DNA of 64,000 nucleotides from contig NC_135570.1 of NCBI RefSeq assembly GCF_964340395.1, positions 10,707,822 to 10,771,821 on the forward strand, read 5' to 3'. The first letter of the stretch is position 1. The number at the start of each line of letters is the position of its first letter. Position numbers and translations under genes: made by a program. The DNA is from Glandiceps talaboti (Eukaryota; Hemichordata; Enteropneusta; Spengelidae). Below are positions 53,250 through 62,900 of this stretch, piece by piece. The notes beneath the pieces are model-generated. The model saw only the letters and a program-made list of their open reading frames with translations, made no database searches and was not told the DNA's origin.

Positions 53250-56200
53250 TTTATTTTTATTAATTTTTCTTAAAGGAACATAGTTTGCAACTTGAAAGCA
53301 TTTTTCGTCATTTTTGTTTCCAAATAAAAGGTTACTTAAATTTTACCATTTAATGACTAGTAATCACTGGCAAACCTCCTACTGTATCAACTGCTATTCA
53401 TACTCCAACAGGATTAAATCCTTCACATAAAAAAACACTGTCCTACCAAGCCCAGCTAGGGTGACAAGGGTACAATGTGATGGTTGTGAGGATCTAACCA
53501 GCAATGTGAAAATGATGAACAAGACCCCCTAACCATTTGTCCTTTATGACTCCAAAATTGTAAGTTTAAAGTTTCTAGGAATATATGAGAGGAATATACA
53601 AAATTATTAGTTACGACAAACATGGTCAAGTAAATATTTTTCAGCAAATAAACTTTGTCAACCTACCTTCCTGGTGAGGTAGTTGCTGAGGTGGATGTTG
53701 ATGGTATGGGTATTCTCATCTCATCTCTGTTGAAAGCTTGGTTACCATGGGTTCCATAGCGACCATTAAAGGAATCATTCAATTGATATGGGTTGCTATG
53801 GTTACCATCACTGTGGTAGCCATCTTGATTATTTTCATAGTCACTGTAGTCTCCATCATTATGTTCGTTATTACTATGGTAACCATGGTAATCACTGTAG
53901 GAATCATCAAGTGGATAGTCTGAAATAATAACAAGTTTGAATTAAGTGGATGGATGTCTGATACATTTGAGTTACCAAGGACGTTTTTTCTGGAAACGTA
54001 TTGGTTATTTGTATTTCCATTATTTTGTTGATCTTGCCTTTAAACGAGGTTATATTGTAATGTTTGTGATCTTTGTTTGCCATGCAGGCAGTAGTGACAA
54101 TACAATGCAAATATACTCAGATTGTTTTATATGACTATCATTACACAATTACCTTCGCAACAAATTTGCCATACATACCTTGATGGAATTGTTGAGACAC
54201 ATTGGCCCTTGATCTCATAGCCATGTGAAATTTATGTTGTGATGTACAAAACCGTAGCATGTATCGCCCTCTGTAAATCACAAAACAAAACAATTCCTTT
54301 AGATATCATAACACCAACTAAGCAAGGAATGATTGATAGATTGATGAAGATTACAGATAACAGAGAAAAATATTGGATGAAATATAACAAAATTATCAAA
54401 TTAATTTTGGCATTATGAAAATGTAATATTTCAAACTCATTTGTATTTTCATTTCTGTCATATTGACTAAAAAAGTTGATGGAAGCAACATTCAATTTCC
54501 TTTGCACTGAGTAGAATTCTGAGACTCATTAGTTAGTAAATGGCTCAGCAATATGAGACTGACATAGACTTCCTTGATATTATTACCCTGATAGCTAAGC
54601 CTTCGTTTTTTCTAAGATAGACACAAACTAAAACTATTGTCACAACATGTTGATACAACAGTGATAAGCTATTGAATGGACGTTGGTTTAATTATAGTCT
54701 CAGTAGGGCAGCTCTCTGAAAGCTCGTGCCCTAAACTTGTAGCGTACTGTATTGGGACTTCCATTGTTTACACTATCTTGATCACAGAGTGATTAGAATC
54801 ACACAGCAGAGGAACTGCTATCACCCACTTGTGTAATCTACCACATTGAAGAACAGTAGATTTAGTTTGTGTCTATCTTTTGTAAACCAAAGGCTCTATT
54901 ACCAGTGTCGTATATCAAAAGACAAAAGTTTTCAACTTACTTTTTGTAATCGTCTGTGTATTTCAAGAATTTCTCACCAGTACCTTCCCGAGGTTCTATC
55001 GTAAATCTTTTCCTCTGTAAGTATCAATAAGTAAATACTTATTTTGCATATCACATATGATAGATATTAGTATTGCAGTTCTGCATGTGTTGACAGTAGA
55101 AAGATCAACTGTAAATTCTCTTGGACCCTACCATGGTTGAGTACAATAACAATACAACATGAAGCTTTTCAGTCTTTTTGCTAAGGGTGGTAAGTAGGTC
55201 AAATCTAACGGGGTTCCCCAGTCATTTTACCAGGGTTCCCCAAAATTATGGTAGATTGTATGGGAAACGATACAACTTTTATCCCATTCCTCTTTGGTGT
55301 TACCAGGGTTCCCATACCTAAGAAATAACACTGCTTTTATATACAACTAAATTGCACCCCCCCCCCCCCCCCCTCATGCTCCAGCACTTCAAAGTTTTAA
55401 AAGCCACTATCAGTTTAGAATTAAAATTTAGGTGTGAAAATCACAAAATAGAAAAACTTAGTCCCAAGCAAATAAACTATCTGATTGGATCCATATGGCC
55501 CCATTGATAAGATACAACCGAACACCATGTGATTAATACACTGGCGTTTAAATCTCATCCTGTTGATAACCACTTACATTATATGCAATCTTCTTGGTGA
55601 GATGCCATGCAAATTTCTGTACAGGAGTTCTATGTCCACTTGTAATTCTGTAAATTATAATACCACGTGTACAAACACCTAACCAGATTGAACTCCTAGG
55701 ATCATTCTTAACTTGCATAACTTTATGGAAATGGATACCATACTCGGCTAGCTTGCGTGCTTCCTGTGGGGAAAAAAACCATAGCAACACAGAATTTTGT
55801 AAATCTGGTAAAACTGAGTGTTATTACAATGATGTGCATAGGGAGTAAATTCGTACTACAGGTAACAAAATTGTGACTGAATTGGTACAAGTTATCCTGA
55901 AATGTGAATATTTGAGGAGTTTAACTGTATCACTTGTCTGTAGGTATGTTCAGAAAGCCAACTTGGTAAAATTTGTGATAACTTGAAAAGTTGTTGTCCC
56001 CCATTAAAACTTTGTTTCATTCATGGGCCATGTAATGAGAATGTGACTATCTTTCAAATATGCAGAGTCAGCTCATTTCTCATTTCACAGCTCAAATTTA
56101 CGTTATTCTGTACTTTGTATATACATGACAGATGTTAAAACTATCTGCATCATTGTTTCTGTAAAGACATCAAAAAATGTCCGTAGCAGACAGACTGCAA

Positions 56201-59200
56201 ACTAAGTATGCCACTTATTTTAAAACACAACACTCTGAATTAGTTACAATATTTTGCTTACCATTATAAATTCTAATTCTGCCTGAATGTCTGTCATTCC
56301 ATTGTTATTAAAATGCATAGATGGAAGTTGCTGACGGATATGAATCACTCCGGCTTTCTCTATCATTTTCCGTGGAAGGTAATGCTCTGGGAGAAAGTAG
56401 TTCTGACCAACTTCCTCGTAGTAATCTCCCATTTCAGCCTGTAATGCGAGTGAGGCTAATTGAAATGCTCCTTCCTCATCACTTTGTGTGCGTTCCTCTA
56501 AAATATCCTTCCGCAACTGTAAGTAGTACTGGTGTCTGGTGATTTGGTGTCTGTAATAATAAACATATTGATTATGGTCACACAAATGCTTACATCGGAT
56601 TGGACAAACCTCACATTGCAGTGAAATGATATGCAAATCAAATCAACTCAAGTTGGTGGTGTATTTGATTCATTCTATACATTTTGAAATACATCTGAGG
56701 GACTCTTGGAATACTGAGAATACAGAATAGTTAGCATTCACTCTTATATATATATATGAAAATAGCTTCCAGATCTTATCTCTTGTATGCAAATCATCTA
56801 ATTACATATGCATATCTAAAATATTCATTCACTAATAGAAATGACTGAAAATATCTTATATTGTATGCAAATTAGCTAATTACATATGCAGATCTAAAAT
56901 ATCCATTCACTAATATATGACTGAAAATAGCTTATTTTTATCGAATTAGCTAATTACATATGCATATCTGAAGTATCCCTCAGAAGGATGACACAGAAAT
57001 ACCATCTTCTGTCTTAAGTGAGATAACCTTCATGTCACTATAAAGGATATTCTTATAACTCTCTACTTTGTAGGAGAATGGGAAACTGACAAGTCAAGTT
57101 TTTCTTAAAAAGACGAATACTTGTACTCAGAACTCAGGAACATCTAAGGTAGGAAGTTCTACATATTAACTGACGCGTATCTTACCGTAAAATGCTGACA
57201 TTTTCAGCGTAGTATTTAACCCTGAAAAACAGAGTAAATGTGAAGACAGGAATCGTTGACTTGGATCGTCGGATGTCATCTCTCCAACCATCTGGTGCAA
57301 CTTTATACAATTTGGTATCAGGCTCCAAGAAAAAGTACTCCCCATCTGTATGCAATTGACAAGAGATTCATATAAAACAAAGGACATTTTACAAGTCCCT
57401 TGGTTAAACTTATGATTAATCCACAAGGAGTTAAGCATGCTTTATGATCTATCAATAAATATTCAATTTGTATCATACTGTACACTTATATTAGTGACTT
57501 TGAAAGTCTTTTATGTTTAGTATGTCCCATTTCAATGGAAACTGCTTCTGATATTTTTGGAAACCTTTCTCTTACAAACAATTCCACCTCTAAAAATTTT
57601 GCTAACTTGGTCTGCAAAACTATATCCTGTATTTATCCAAATAAAATCATTATGTATACATGTTCAAATCTGCCACATGATTGTTAATTTTTTGTTGTTG
57701 AGAAGTTGCACAAAGACATCCACATTTTATGCAAATGATCTCATTATGTATGCGTATCTTAATCAACCTACCCCTTATATATGCTAATCCAAAGCAGAAG
57801 TGTTCAATTAAAGCCATGTGTGAAACAACCATATCAAACAACTCTTTGCCAAGTGTTGCCACATCACAAGTTAGATCAAGACGCTGTCCATTCAGGAGTA
57901 CAACAGTTACTCTCTTCCTACCAAGGGGTACTTTGCCACTCTTACTCTGACAGGGATAAAGAAGAAATCAACTTTGAGACACAAAACATCAAAACACTAT
58001 GCATGAGGACCTTGTTTGGGTCTGGAAACAATGAGTAACAAAAGAATATACAAATTAGCAAGCTATGCATATACATGTCTGTATAAGCTCTCTAAAGTTT
58101 TTGAGCAAATCAGATTATTACCTTTGCATATCTGTATCAACTCTGCAGGGTTTTTATGCAAACCAGCGTACTACATATGTATATCTGTTTCAACTGTCCA
58201 GAGGATTTATGCAAATCAGCCTATTACATATGCATACCTGCATTAAGGTGAATGAGGTAAACTGATTGGAGAAGCAATATTACTAAATATGTATTTTGAT
58301 CAGTCTGTACTCAGCAAGCTTCATACAATGTATCAGGCTTTATATTAATAACCAATTACATTGTAAAGACAAAACAACTGGCTTTGGTAATTATGTATGC
58401 ATGTAGTTACTATAGATTATAGATAGCTATAATTTAATCTGGAGCTGCATGAAAAAAGGAACCAAAATATTCTGAAATTGTTGGACTCTTCTTATCTCAA
58501 GATTTGAATGACTTTGAGTTCTATGCAAACATGATTGCATCATTTTTTTATTAGATAATATTATAAGAAACAGTAAATCGGGTACTTACCATGATAGATG
58601 GTGGCATATCTATTGTTATATTTGGTTCATTACTCATCACAACAAACTCTGGTCCAAAAAATTTCTGGAAAACAAAAACAGATTGAACTAATTTAAATTC
58701 ATGAAGTTTGAATGCAAATCATTCTTAGAGTTTTTATCAAAGATGTACTTATAAACTCTGATATTTTACCTTCTAGAGAATTTTGGGAATTTTACACACT
58801 AATTTCTGCATATCATAAAGTTGGGTGCACTGTATTTATGTATCTAATGGCTGCAAGAGATTTTCATGATGGTATAATTTCTGTATTTTTGTGAAAATTC
58901 AAATAAGTGAACTTTGTCTTTGACAAATATCTTTAGGTTTACTGCATACAGATTGAAATAAACACACCAAAAAAGGTCAAATGTACAGGGTTTACAATGT
59001 ATATTATCGAAAGACAACCTCCCCACCCCTCCCCCAATTTGTTGAAGAATTACTATTTCCTCTTAATATTAGATCATGACGAATATCGCTTGAACTAAAG
59101 GTCAAAGGTCATTTTCTTTTCTTCTAAACTACACTTGAATTTATTACACGTATAAAGTTATCTTTAGTCTAAACAAGTCTTATTATAAATTATAAACTCT

Positions 59201-61816
59201 GAAAATTATCATTCTGCAATCATTGCTTACCTTCAATTTCCTCTTGGTAGGGAGTCTCTCATAGGCTACTTCAGCTAACATGTCCCTACTTCTGTTTGGA
59301 TCCCTGTGTCTGACTGGTCGTTGCCTGTCATGTGACTGATAACTTCTGAGATCTGGTTGGCTGGCATGACCATAATCCATTTCATCCATTCTAGATGCTA
59401 ATGTGGGAGTTGAGCCATAGTATGGGTACATGTCTGGATGGTAACTCCCTGGAAAAACAACAATTTTGAAAAATTTTAACTTTTTTGAAAGACATGCATC
59501 AAACCCTTTACTTTGTGAGTTGTAAAGTTATCAAACACAAACAATATAATATTATAATATATGATGACGCATTTGATGTGTTAACGGACATCTTCTGACT
59601 GACTAAATTACAGTTCACCATCACACTCTTGAATGCTGACAGTAGGTTCTGTTGAGTTATAGTGTGTAGGTGTCACTTTGTGTGGCAAAAATGACAGTGT
59701 AGACAGAAGTGTTTATCTTACCCTGTGTTTGAGTATCCAACGATGTAACTGACCGGTATCGGCTTGAGTTTAATTGCTCACTTAGGTGGTCACTAATTGT
59801 GACATCATCATCACTATGGTAACCTCGGTCATGAGCACCCCTAGGCCTTTCTCTTGGAGAAGATGGGTCATAACTCCTTTCACTCCTTCCAAGGCTTATT
59901 TCATGCAACCTGTCAGGACTTCTGTCTTGCTTTTTATCTCGTGATCTGGTTGAATATCTGTCTTGCAGTCTGTCTGGGCTACGACTCTGTTGAGAATTTT
60001 CACGATCTTTTTTGATAACTACAAGTGTCCTCCCAGAACCTGGTTCTCTGTCATACATGTATAAAGACCCCCTATCATTGTTCAGACTTCTTGTGGACCC
60101 CCTATCATTGCTCAGATTTCTAGAAGACCCCCTATCAGGTTTCCTGGGCAGACTCAGACTTTGGGTTCTGTCGTAACTTAAAGAAGTCCTACTTGCACTA
60201 CTTTCTTGTAACATACTTAATCTTTGCCTTCTCTCTCGTAGCCTTTCATATGCTGCAGCTGCTTTATTTTGTAAGTCAGCAACTCGTGACTTCCGTTCAG
60301 AAATTTGATCACTTGCTAAACTATCGTAGGATTGACTTGATGACAGCATATCTGACATGTGATATGAGCGTCCAGTGTCTTCATAATTTGTTGTTTTGTG
60401 TGCCAAAGATTGTTGCAAACGTCTTGGCGGACTCACTTCTTGCGATCGTCTTGGCGGGCTTCCTTCATCATAGCTATCCCTAGTATCCATTGTACTGCTA
60501 CTGTGTTGAGAATATGTTTCATATTGACGTGACCTGCCCCGTTCCAACAACCTTGCATCAACTTCATCATAACCGCGCTTTGAGCGTTGATTTTGCAGAG
60601 ATCGAGGTCGTTTATGAACGAGGTTATCATGTGCAGTTAAGTGCTGGCTGTGACGTTTGTTTGGTGGACTGTGCATTCCTGTAAAATATTAACATAAAGA
60701 TGACCCCAAATATATCAGTCAAGCGTCAGCCGTTATACTTCTGACATGAAACATGAATTGACAATAGACAACCTGACACTGTAGTAACAGCTGTTCAAGT
60801 GGCTACAATGAAATGGAAATACAATAACAATATATATGAGGTGTCTTTGATTGTCAGAAACTGTGGATCAAGTAATCATCTGTTCGCACTGTACTTTTTC
60901 ACCTTTTAACCATTTACACTGACTAAATACGATATGCCCTCTATATTGGACACCTTTTGCACACTGACATTCAGCATGACAACTTAACTACTTACAAAAT
61001 AGCAACTATAAATTATGAATTTTCGATACATATTTGCTGAAATGTGATATAAGCATACACAGGGAAATGCCACTACATCTGTTACAGTCACATATCTACA
61101 TGTAGCTTTATAGATTATAATATAATGTAACAATGTACAAACCTGATTGGTCCCTGAGTTCACCTGGGTTGTGTTGAAAACCAATCGGTGAGTCTTGGCC
61201 ACCAGCACCACTGCCAATGCTAATCTCTAGACCGAGGCTGGATACCTGGGTTGGATAAACAACATGCAAAATTAGTGAAAATGCTTTCCAATGATGAAAA
61301 ATATATAAACACTGCAGAATGAGAATAGAGACATACTAGAGTACACTGTTGAGAAAGCTGACATTTCATGCATAAACCCTTCTTCATTGTAAGCTATCAT
61401 CTTCACACTTCAAGATCTACATGGTATGACTACATATCATTACGATTGAAGTAATATTTACTTTTATATTCCTGAAGAAATTAGCTCATAAAGAGAATGG
61501 GTTTATACCTGATACATCAGCTTTTCTACAATTATTTTGAAAATATATTTATTTTGATTAACAAATTATGACTTGTTTAATGTTTCAAATACAGCTAGTT
61601 AACAGATAGTTTGTAAGAATACGACGTGTCATAGCATGCCTATTGTATAGCACTCACAGGGGTTGATCTATTACCCAGCTAAATACACCCCCATACCCTG
61701 GTGTACATAGAGATCCTTACCTGGTCCATGCTTCCCATCACTGTCTTGGCTAACTTACTAATATGGTAGGAGTATGGAAGACTTGAACCACTACGCTGCC
61801 CATTCAAGGTACAAGC
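35950..61816 (-). CDS. PTPN13: PTPN13-like tyrosine phosphatase, 34 exons, 5' partial
   Basis: Large cytosolic scaffold phosphatase that removes phosphate from tyrosines of proteins recruited by its PDZ and FERM domains at the submembranous cortex (family knowledge). Exons 5' to 3' (high to low): 61816-61721, 61245-61143, 60678-59722, 59448-59231, 58664-58590, 57946-57772, 57345-57186, 56550-56262, 55763-55578, 55014-54941, 54270-54179, 53919-53667, 53033-52873, 52665-52501, 52197-51964, 51459-50885, 50285-50192, 49478-48753, 48209-47998, 47155-47072, 46256-45948, 44960-44805, 44644-44274, 43649-43196, 42728-42561, 41632-41541, 41154-41084, 40277-39859, 39509-39419, 38935-38727, 37613-37479, 36940-36725, 36310-36248, 36009-35950. 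All junctions are GT-AG and phases agree; the sum is 7743 nt, ending in TAG. Residues in the entries below are counted from the first codon seen here. No start codon or KIND domain is in the window. Orthology rests on domain order and close similarity of PDZ2, PDZ3, PDZ4 and the PTP domain. Confidence 0.93.
36010..36247 (-). other. Last PTPN13 intron with a transposon fragment
   Basis: A 238-bp intron. It holds a fragment at about 36037-36130 related to the AGGCC-terminal MITE family (family B), with AAAGGCCAAATAAAAA, then TGTGTTTCTGATA, then AACCCTAAACATTTC. Confidence 0.55.
37075..37440 (+). repeat. About 45-bp tandem repeat in a PTP-domain intron
   Basis: Roughly eight degenerate copies of a unit with CATTTCCATATAAGGTCATC and TCACATGAACTCTGTCAAAC. 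It fills most of the intron between exons 37613-37479 and 36940-36725. Confidence 0.8.
38085..38450 (+). repeat. Interspersed repeat family D in a PTP-domain intron
   Basis: Shares with 42160-42490 a colinear string of landmarks: ACATCAC, GGTTCTGCTGT, GAGTCAAAAC.TTCAAAATT, GGTATAATTATGTTATTCTC, then a palindrome of GACCTAAGGG and CCTTAGGTGACTC. It lies in the intron between exons 38935-38727 and 37613-37479. Confidence 0.65.
39005..39345 (+). repeat. Degenerate ACAATGCAT repeat array
   Basis: Irregular repeats of GTTACAATGCAT, GATAGTAGCTACAATACAT and AACAGTTACAATGC, with a period near 28 bp, upstream of exon 38935-38727 in the intron. The plus-strand 80-residue ORFs are repeat translations. 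Confidence 0.78.
39859..41154 (-). CDS. PTPN13: PTPN13 linker exons before the phosphatase domain
   Basis: Exons 41154-41084 (71 nt) and 40277-39859 (419 nt) encode residues 2160 to 2323. The first is short and polar (SPPSRPQSRIGQP). The second is Ser/Gln/Lys-rich and then enters VIKPVPGGKYTGKNLETAIANL, the helical lead-in to the phosphatase that is recognisable in vertebrate PTPN13 as LPSGKYTG. The 930-bp intron between them carries a 33-bp minisatellite. Confidence 0.88.
40440..40705 (+). repeat. 33-bp minisatellite with 66-bp higher-order pattern
   Basis: The unit CATGTGTAAATAAGACTAAC then TTAAGT repeats about eight times. Alternate units end GTGGACTAT or GTATACCAT, giving a 66-bp super-period. 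It lies in the PTPN13 intron between exons 41154-41084 and 40277-39859. The 102-residue minus-strand frame over it is only the repeat. Confidence 0.85.
41541..42728 (-). CDS. PTPN13: PTPN13 sixth PDZ domain exons
   Basis: Exons 42728-42561 (168 nt) and 41632-41541 (92 nt) encode residues 2074 to 2160. They form a complete PDZ domain: IKLELEKPESGGLGFSLIGG, GVFIKTVTPDSVA, GRLKVGDRLLQ, VNGESLVGMTHNKVVAIL, KGLVKLAVS. The histidine in MTHNKVV predicts class I binding. Vertebrate PTPN13 goes from PDZ5 directly to a long linker, so this domain is extra by comparison. The intron falls between GDRLLQ and VNGES in phase 0, exactly where the PDZ4 intron falls (GDKLVK, VNGRD). Confidence 0.9.
42160..42490 (+). 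repeat. Family D, second copy
   Basis: Matches the 38.1-kb copy over about 330 bp, including the GACCTAAGGG / CCTTAGGTCACTC palindrome and the end ATTGGGGAATAACA. It lies in the PDZ6 intron. A partial copy of the palindromic end is at about 13195-13290. Confidence 0.65.
43196..43649 (-). CDS. PTPN13: PTPN13 acidic linker exon between PDZ5 and PDZ6
   Basis: One 454-nt exon, residues 1922 to 2073. Its first third is Ser/Pro/Thr-rich (IPTSPSSTTSPLISPQP). A strongly acidic tract follows (SDSEDDEEDDEDD), then KANVQSMIAAFETSDKN and a mixed charged tail ending LARSPSPAE. No domain is recognised. Two other frames stay open over part of the exon, but only this one joins both neighbours. Confidence 0.88.
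44274..44960 (-). CDS. PTPN13: PTPN13 PDZ4 and PDZ5 exons
   Basis: Exons 44960-44805 (156 nt) and 44644-44274 (371 nt) encode residues 1747 to 1922. PDZ4 (about 1747 to 1830) has GGLGFTVAGGSDSGGCYIKG, QDPAKSDGRLRKGDKLVK and a class I type MSHFEAV helix. QDPAKSDGRL is almost identical to vertebrate PDZ4. PDZ5 (about 1842 to 1922) follows in the same exon after a 10-residue spacer. It has GHLGMSL, GRILVDEVINGSPA and DEVYSINGHVV. Its alpha-B start reads TTLGQAM with no histidine, so PDZ5 is not expected to be class I. Confidence 0.92.
45262..45802 (-). mobile_element. 5'-truncated non-LTR retrotransposon (LINE) with 13-bp TSD
   Basis: Inserted in the intron between the PTPN13 PDZ3 linker exon and PDZ4, in the sense orientation of the gene. 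The open frame from the 5' truncation to a stop at 45358 encodes about 145 residues of the C-terminal tail of a LINE reverse-transcriptase ORF. It has RYRHALARIRCGSHKL and a Cys/His knuckle reading CEVCSEGIEDEFHFLLVC. After the stop comes a short 3' UTR and a (TTA)n-like tail. TGACAGTTGATGT occurs on both sides (45249-45261 and 45803-45815), which is the signature of target-primed insertion. The clade is uncertain (Jockey, CR1 or I-like). No frameshift is seen, so the insertion looks fairly young. Confidence 0.85.
45948..46256 (-). CDS. PTPN13: PTPN13 linker exon between PDZ3 and PDZ4
   Basis: A single 309-nt exon (103 codons, residues 1644 to 1746), phase 0 at both ends. It is rich in Ser, Thr and Pro and has no domain. 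Because it is symmetrical and encodes only linker, it could be an alternative cassette exon (inference). The acceptor is TTTTACAG and the donor is GTAAGT. Confidence 0.85.
47072..48209 (-). CDS. PTPN13: PTPN13 PDZ3 exons
   Basis: Exons 48209-47998 (212 nt) and 47155-47072 (84 nt) encode residues 1545 to 1643. PDZ3 shows VYQVELNKGAGGLGFSV, LVKIKKLFPNQPAANSG and GDVILKVNNQPLYNL, then ETVSVLRNSPADVTMVMCRP. The KIKKLFP-QPAA-SG stretch and the CRP-PG exit resemble PDZ3 of vertebrate PTPN13, which supports one-to-one orthology of the domain. The alpha-B1 position is not a clear histidine, so class I specificity is uncertain. Confidence 0.9.
47602..47672 (+). repeat. (AGAC)n microsatellite
   Basis: About 17 units in the intron between the PDZ3 exons. 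Confidence 0.96.
48287..48437 (+). repeat. (CA)n and CATA microsatellite
   Basis: CA array with ACATAC interruptions in the intron before PDZ3. Confidence 0.95.
48753..51459 (-). CDS. PTPN13: PTPN13 PDZ2 exons with flanking linkers
   Basis: Exons 51459-50885, 50285-50192 and 49478-48753 encode residues 1080 to 1545. The first is mostly a linker with a polybasic patch (PRRKKTPPMKPKR), an acidic tract (GDDDDD) and then the PDZ2 start at about 1253. PDZ2 has SLGLSVT, GGVNTSVKHGGIYVKSV and GDRVLKVSGVELVGVTH. It is nearly colinear with mammalian PDZ2, the domain known to bind Fas, PTEN and other C-termini (family knowledge). The long third exon continues past residue 1340 into a Ser/Thr/Pro-rich tail with four 13-residue units of DRATPT type and an acidic run (DDEDYEDDDDD). 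Confidence 0.92.
49024..49179 (-). repeat. Coding 39-bp tandem repeat, four units
   Basis: Four 13-residue units DRATPTSIGRSSV, DRGTPTLIGRSSI, DRATPTQSIRSME and DRATPTPLSRSTP sit in the exon after PDZ2. Looser RATPT or ATPTP copies lie on both sides (48880-49235). TP and RSS strings are candidate kinase sites. Confidence 0.9.
49794..50033. mobile_element. Possible MITE in a PDZ2 intron
   Basis: Short inverted ends GAACTTGCAATCC (left) and GAACTTGCAAACC (inverted right) bound about 240 bp between the second and third PDZ2 exons. Both ends also hold a TATGGGATTAT / ATGGGAAATGTGAT like inner part. No target duplication was seen. Confidence 0.4.
51588..51722 (+). repeat. 43-bp tandem repeat, three copies
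   Basis: The unit CCTGGGAAGAGGATGAA then ATTTCATTGGCTGAAAATAA, in the intron between PDZ1 and PDZ2 exons. Confidence 0.85.
51964..52665 (-). CDS. PTPN13: PTPN13 PDZ1 exons
   Basis: Exons 52665-52501 and 52197-51964 encode residues 947 to 1080. PDZ1 runs from about 987 to 1077. It has a GLGF carboxylate-binding loop split by the intron, then LDLGIFVKSIMSGGPA and GDRLISVNGHSLEGITHE. The histidine at the first position of helix alpha-B (ITHEVAV) predicts a class I pocket for S/T-X-hydrophobic C-termini. The donor after the first exon (52500-52499) is the nearest of five tandem donor copies. Only this one keeps the frame; the in-frame codons just past it reach TAG. Confidence 0.92.
52301..52549 (-). 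repeat. Five tandem copies of an exon end plus its splice donor
   Basis: Units of 49, 49, 49 and 51 bp repeat the last about 25 coding bases of the PDZ1 exon (QRDPNVGLG), a GTAAGTT donor and the intron bases TGTAGAATTC. GT dinucleotides on the minus strand fall at 52500, 52449, 52400, 52351 and 52302. The outermost exon-side copy (52501) is the one that joins PDZ1 in frame. The other four lie in the intron and still encode QRDPN-type text before an intact GTAAGT. Confidence 0.9.
52873..53919 (-). CDS. PTPN13: PTPN13 linker between FERM and PDZ1
   Basis: Two exons (53919-53667 and 53033-52873) encode residues 809 to 947. The first is unusually rich in Tyr, His, Asn and Asp, with repeated YSDY, YHS and NHSN strings. 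The second is rich in Pro, Arg and Ser, with HERESRMARDPRDPPS. There is no recognisable domain; it is probably a flexible tether. Both frames were fixed by phase continuity with their neighbours (2 in, 2 out; 2 in, 1 out). Confidence 0.82.
53175..53247 (+). repeat. (AGAC)n microsatellite
   Basis: About 17 units with AAAC and GATA variants, in the intron before PDZ1. Confidence 0.95.
54179..58664 (-). CDS. PTPN13: PTPN13 FERM domain exons
   Basis: Seven exons (58664-58590, 57946-57772, 57345-57186, 56550-56262, 55763-55578, 55014-54941, 54270-54179) encode residues 459 to 809. The FERM domain binds phosphoinositides and places the protein at the plasma membrane (family knowledge). The N-lobe starts near residue 496 with RVTVVLLNGQRLDL. 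The middle lobe includes FTLFFRVKYYAENVSIL and RHQYYLQLRKDILEER. The PH-like C-lobe includes YGIHFHKVM, SSIWLGVCTRGIIIY and RYMLRFCTSQHKFH. All three lobes are complete. A 75-nt phase 0-0 exon (58664-58590) precedes the N-lobe and could be skipped without a frameshift. Confidence 0.92.
55175..55330 (+). repeat. Interspersed repeat family E, copy 2
   Basis: GGGGTTCCCCAGTCATTTTA, CCAGGGTTCCCC, TGTATGGGAAAC and GTTACCAGGGTTCCCATA match the 22.6-kb copy. It sits in the intron between exons 55763-55578 and 55014-54941. A poly-C run (about 55358-55373) follows. Confidence 0.6.
56756..56975 (+). repeat. About 74-bp tandem repeat, three copies
   Basis: The unit contains TGCAAATTAGCTAATTACAT, ATGCATATCTAAAATAT and CATTCACTAATA, in the intron between exons 57345-57186 and 56550-56262. 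The first copies carry the octamer ATGCAAAT. Confidence 0.8.
58095..58250 (+). repeat. About 53-bp tandem repeat, three copies
   Basis: The unit contains ATGCAAATCAGATTATTAC and CATATGCATATCTG, in the intron between exons 58664-58590 and 57946-57772. It resembles the 56.8-kb array in its core. Confidence 0.78.
59231..61816 (-). CDS. PTPN13: PTPN13 N-terminal linker exons with coiled coil
   Basis: Four exons (61816-61721, 61245-61143, 60678-59722, 59448-59231) encode residues 1 to 458. The 957-nt third exon is one long open frame rich in Ser, Arg, Asp and Tyr. It has SPPRR and RSPDR motifs and short repeats of the type NDRGS. A charged stretch from SERKSRVADLQNK to LRERRQRLSMLQ, around residues 200 to 230, looks like the coiled coil found between KIND and FERM in this family. 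The linker is otherwise probably disordered and a phosphorylation target (inference). The fourth exon ends in LPTKRKLK, just before FERM. The first exon starts in phase 0, so at least one more coding exon lies upstream of this window. Confidence 0.85.
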
Positions 61817-62573
61817 CTAAAGCAAAGACAAAACCAAACAAATATAGCATTAGTATGATATCTCACATTTCATCCTTCTCAATTGTGTAGAATTATTTTT
61901 TTAAATAAATATTTTGCTGACACCATGACAACTACACACTACCATTTTGTAACAGACAATGTTGCCTGCGTTGTGTTGTGTATAATCCTATCCATTTCAC
62001 GAGAATACACTACAGGAATCCCCCAAGTTCCATACGTAAGCTGTAATGACTTTAAAGGTTGAGCTTGACCAACAGTTAGTTTTACTGTAACTAAATGTTT
62101 CTGTCATAGGGTGAGCAGAAATACTTCACTTACTATACACTGTCACACTAACTCACGTACTCAAAGTGACGTGTACTCATCACTGACTACAAATAATTAT
62201 CTCTCTACTCATATTCACCAATTTTAGTACAAACAGGTGTTTTGATGAATACACACTGGTAAATGATGGAAGTCATAATCTAGTTAGACAAACACAGTAG
62301 TCTACATGTTTCTCACAATCACCCACTCCAATCACAGACAATTGATTCCTGTATTATGAATAATCCTATAACATTCACTTGAATACACACCAGGAAATTA
62401 TCCAAGTTCCGTAACAATGTGTCCTTGTTTATGTCATAAATGAAAGGAAATGACATGACAGTTGAACTTGACTAACAGTTGTTTTACTAAAATCTTCCAT
62501 CTGAAGTACACTCAAGGATTTGTGGTTGTTGCAATGTGTACACTCTTTTTATCATTCTGTGTTCAGCTATTGG

Positions 62574-62900
62574 TTAAAGCTGCACTAGCTGCAACTGAAA
62601 CATTTCTTGGTACTGACGTAACAACTTACTCATAATATTGTACACCTTGCACAGTATTGAATCATCTGTGGGTAAACATATTTGTGTAGCAGTATGCACT
62701 GTTTCTGTTTTATTGACATGGTGTATGGTGTAACATATCCAATCAAATTAATTTTTGTTTCCAAAAATCACCACCCCAAAGAATCACAATTTCAACTTAT
62801 TACTATACTATAGTACTTACAGATAAAATACACCAGTCCTCTATTTGACATTTACATATGTATGGTATTTTAACAATTTTCAGTGAACCGTTGTCTGATC
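62574..62900 (+). repeat. Family A copy upstream of the first PTPN13 exon seen
   Basis: AGCTGCACTAGCTGCAACTG, then TCATAATATTGTACACCTTG, ATCATCTGTGGGTAAACATA and TTTTCAGTGAACC. Ordinary copy in an intron. Confidence 0.65.
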
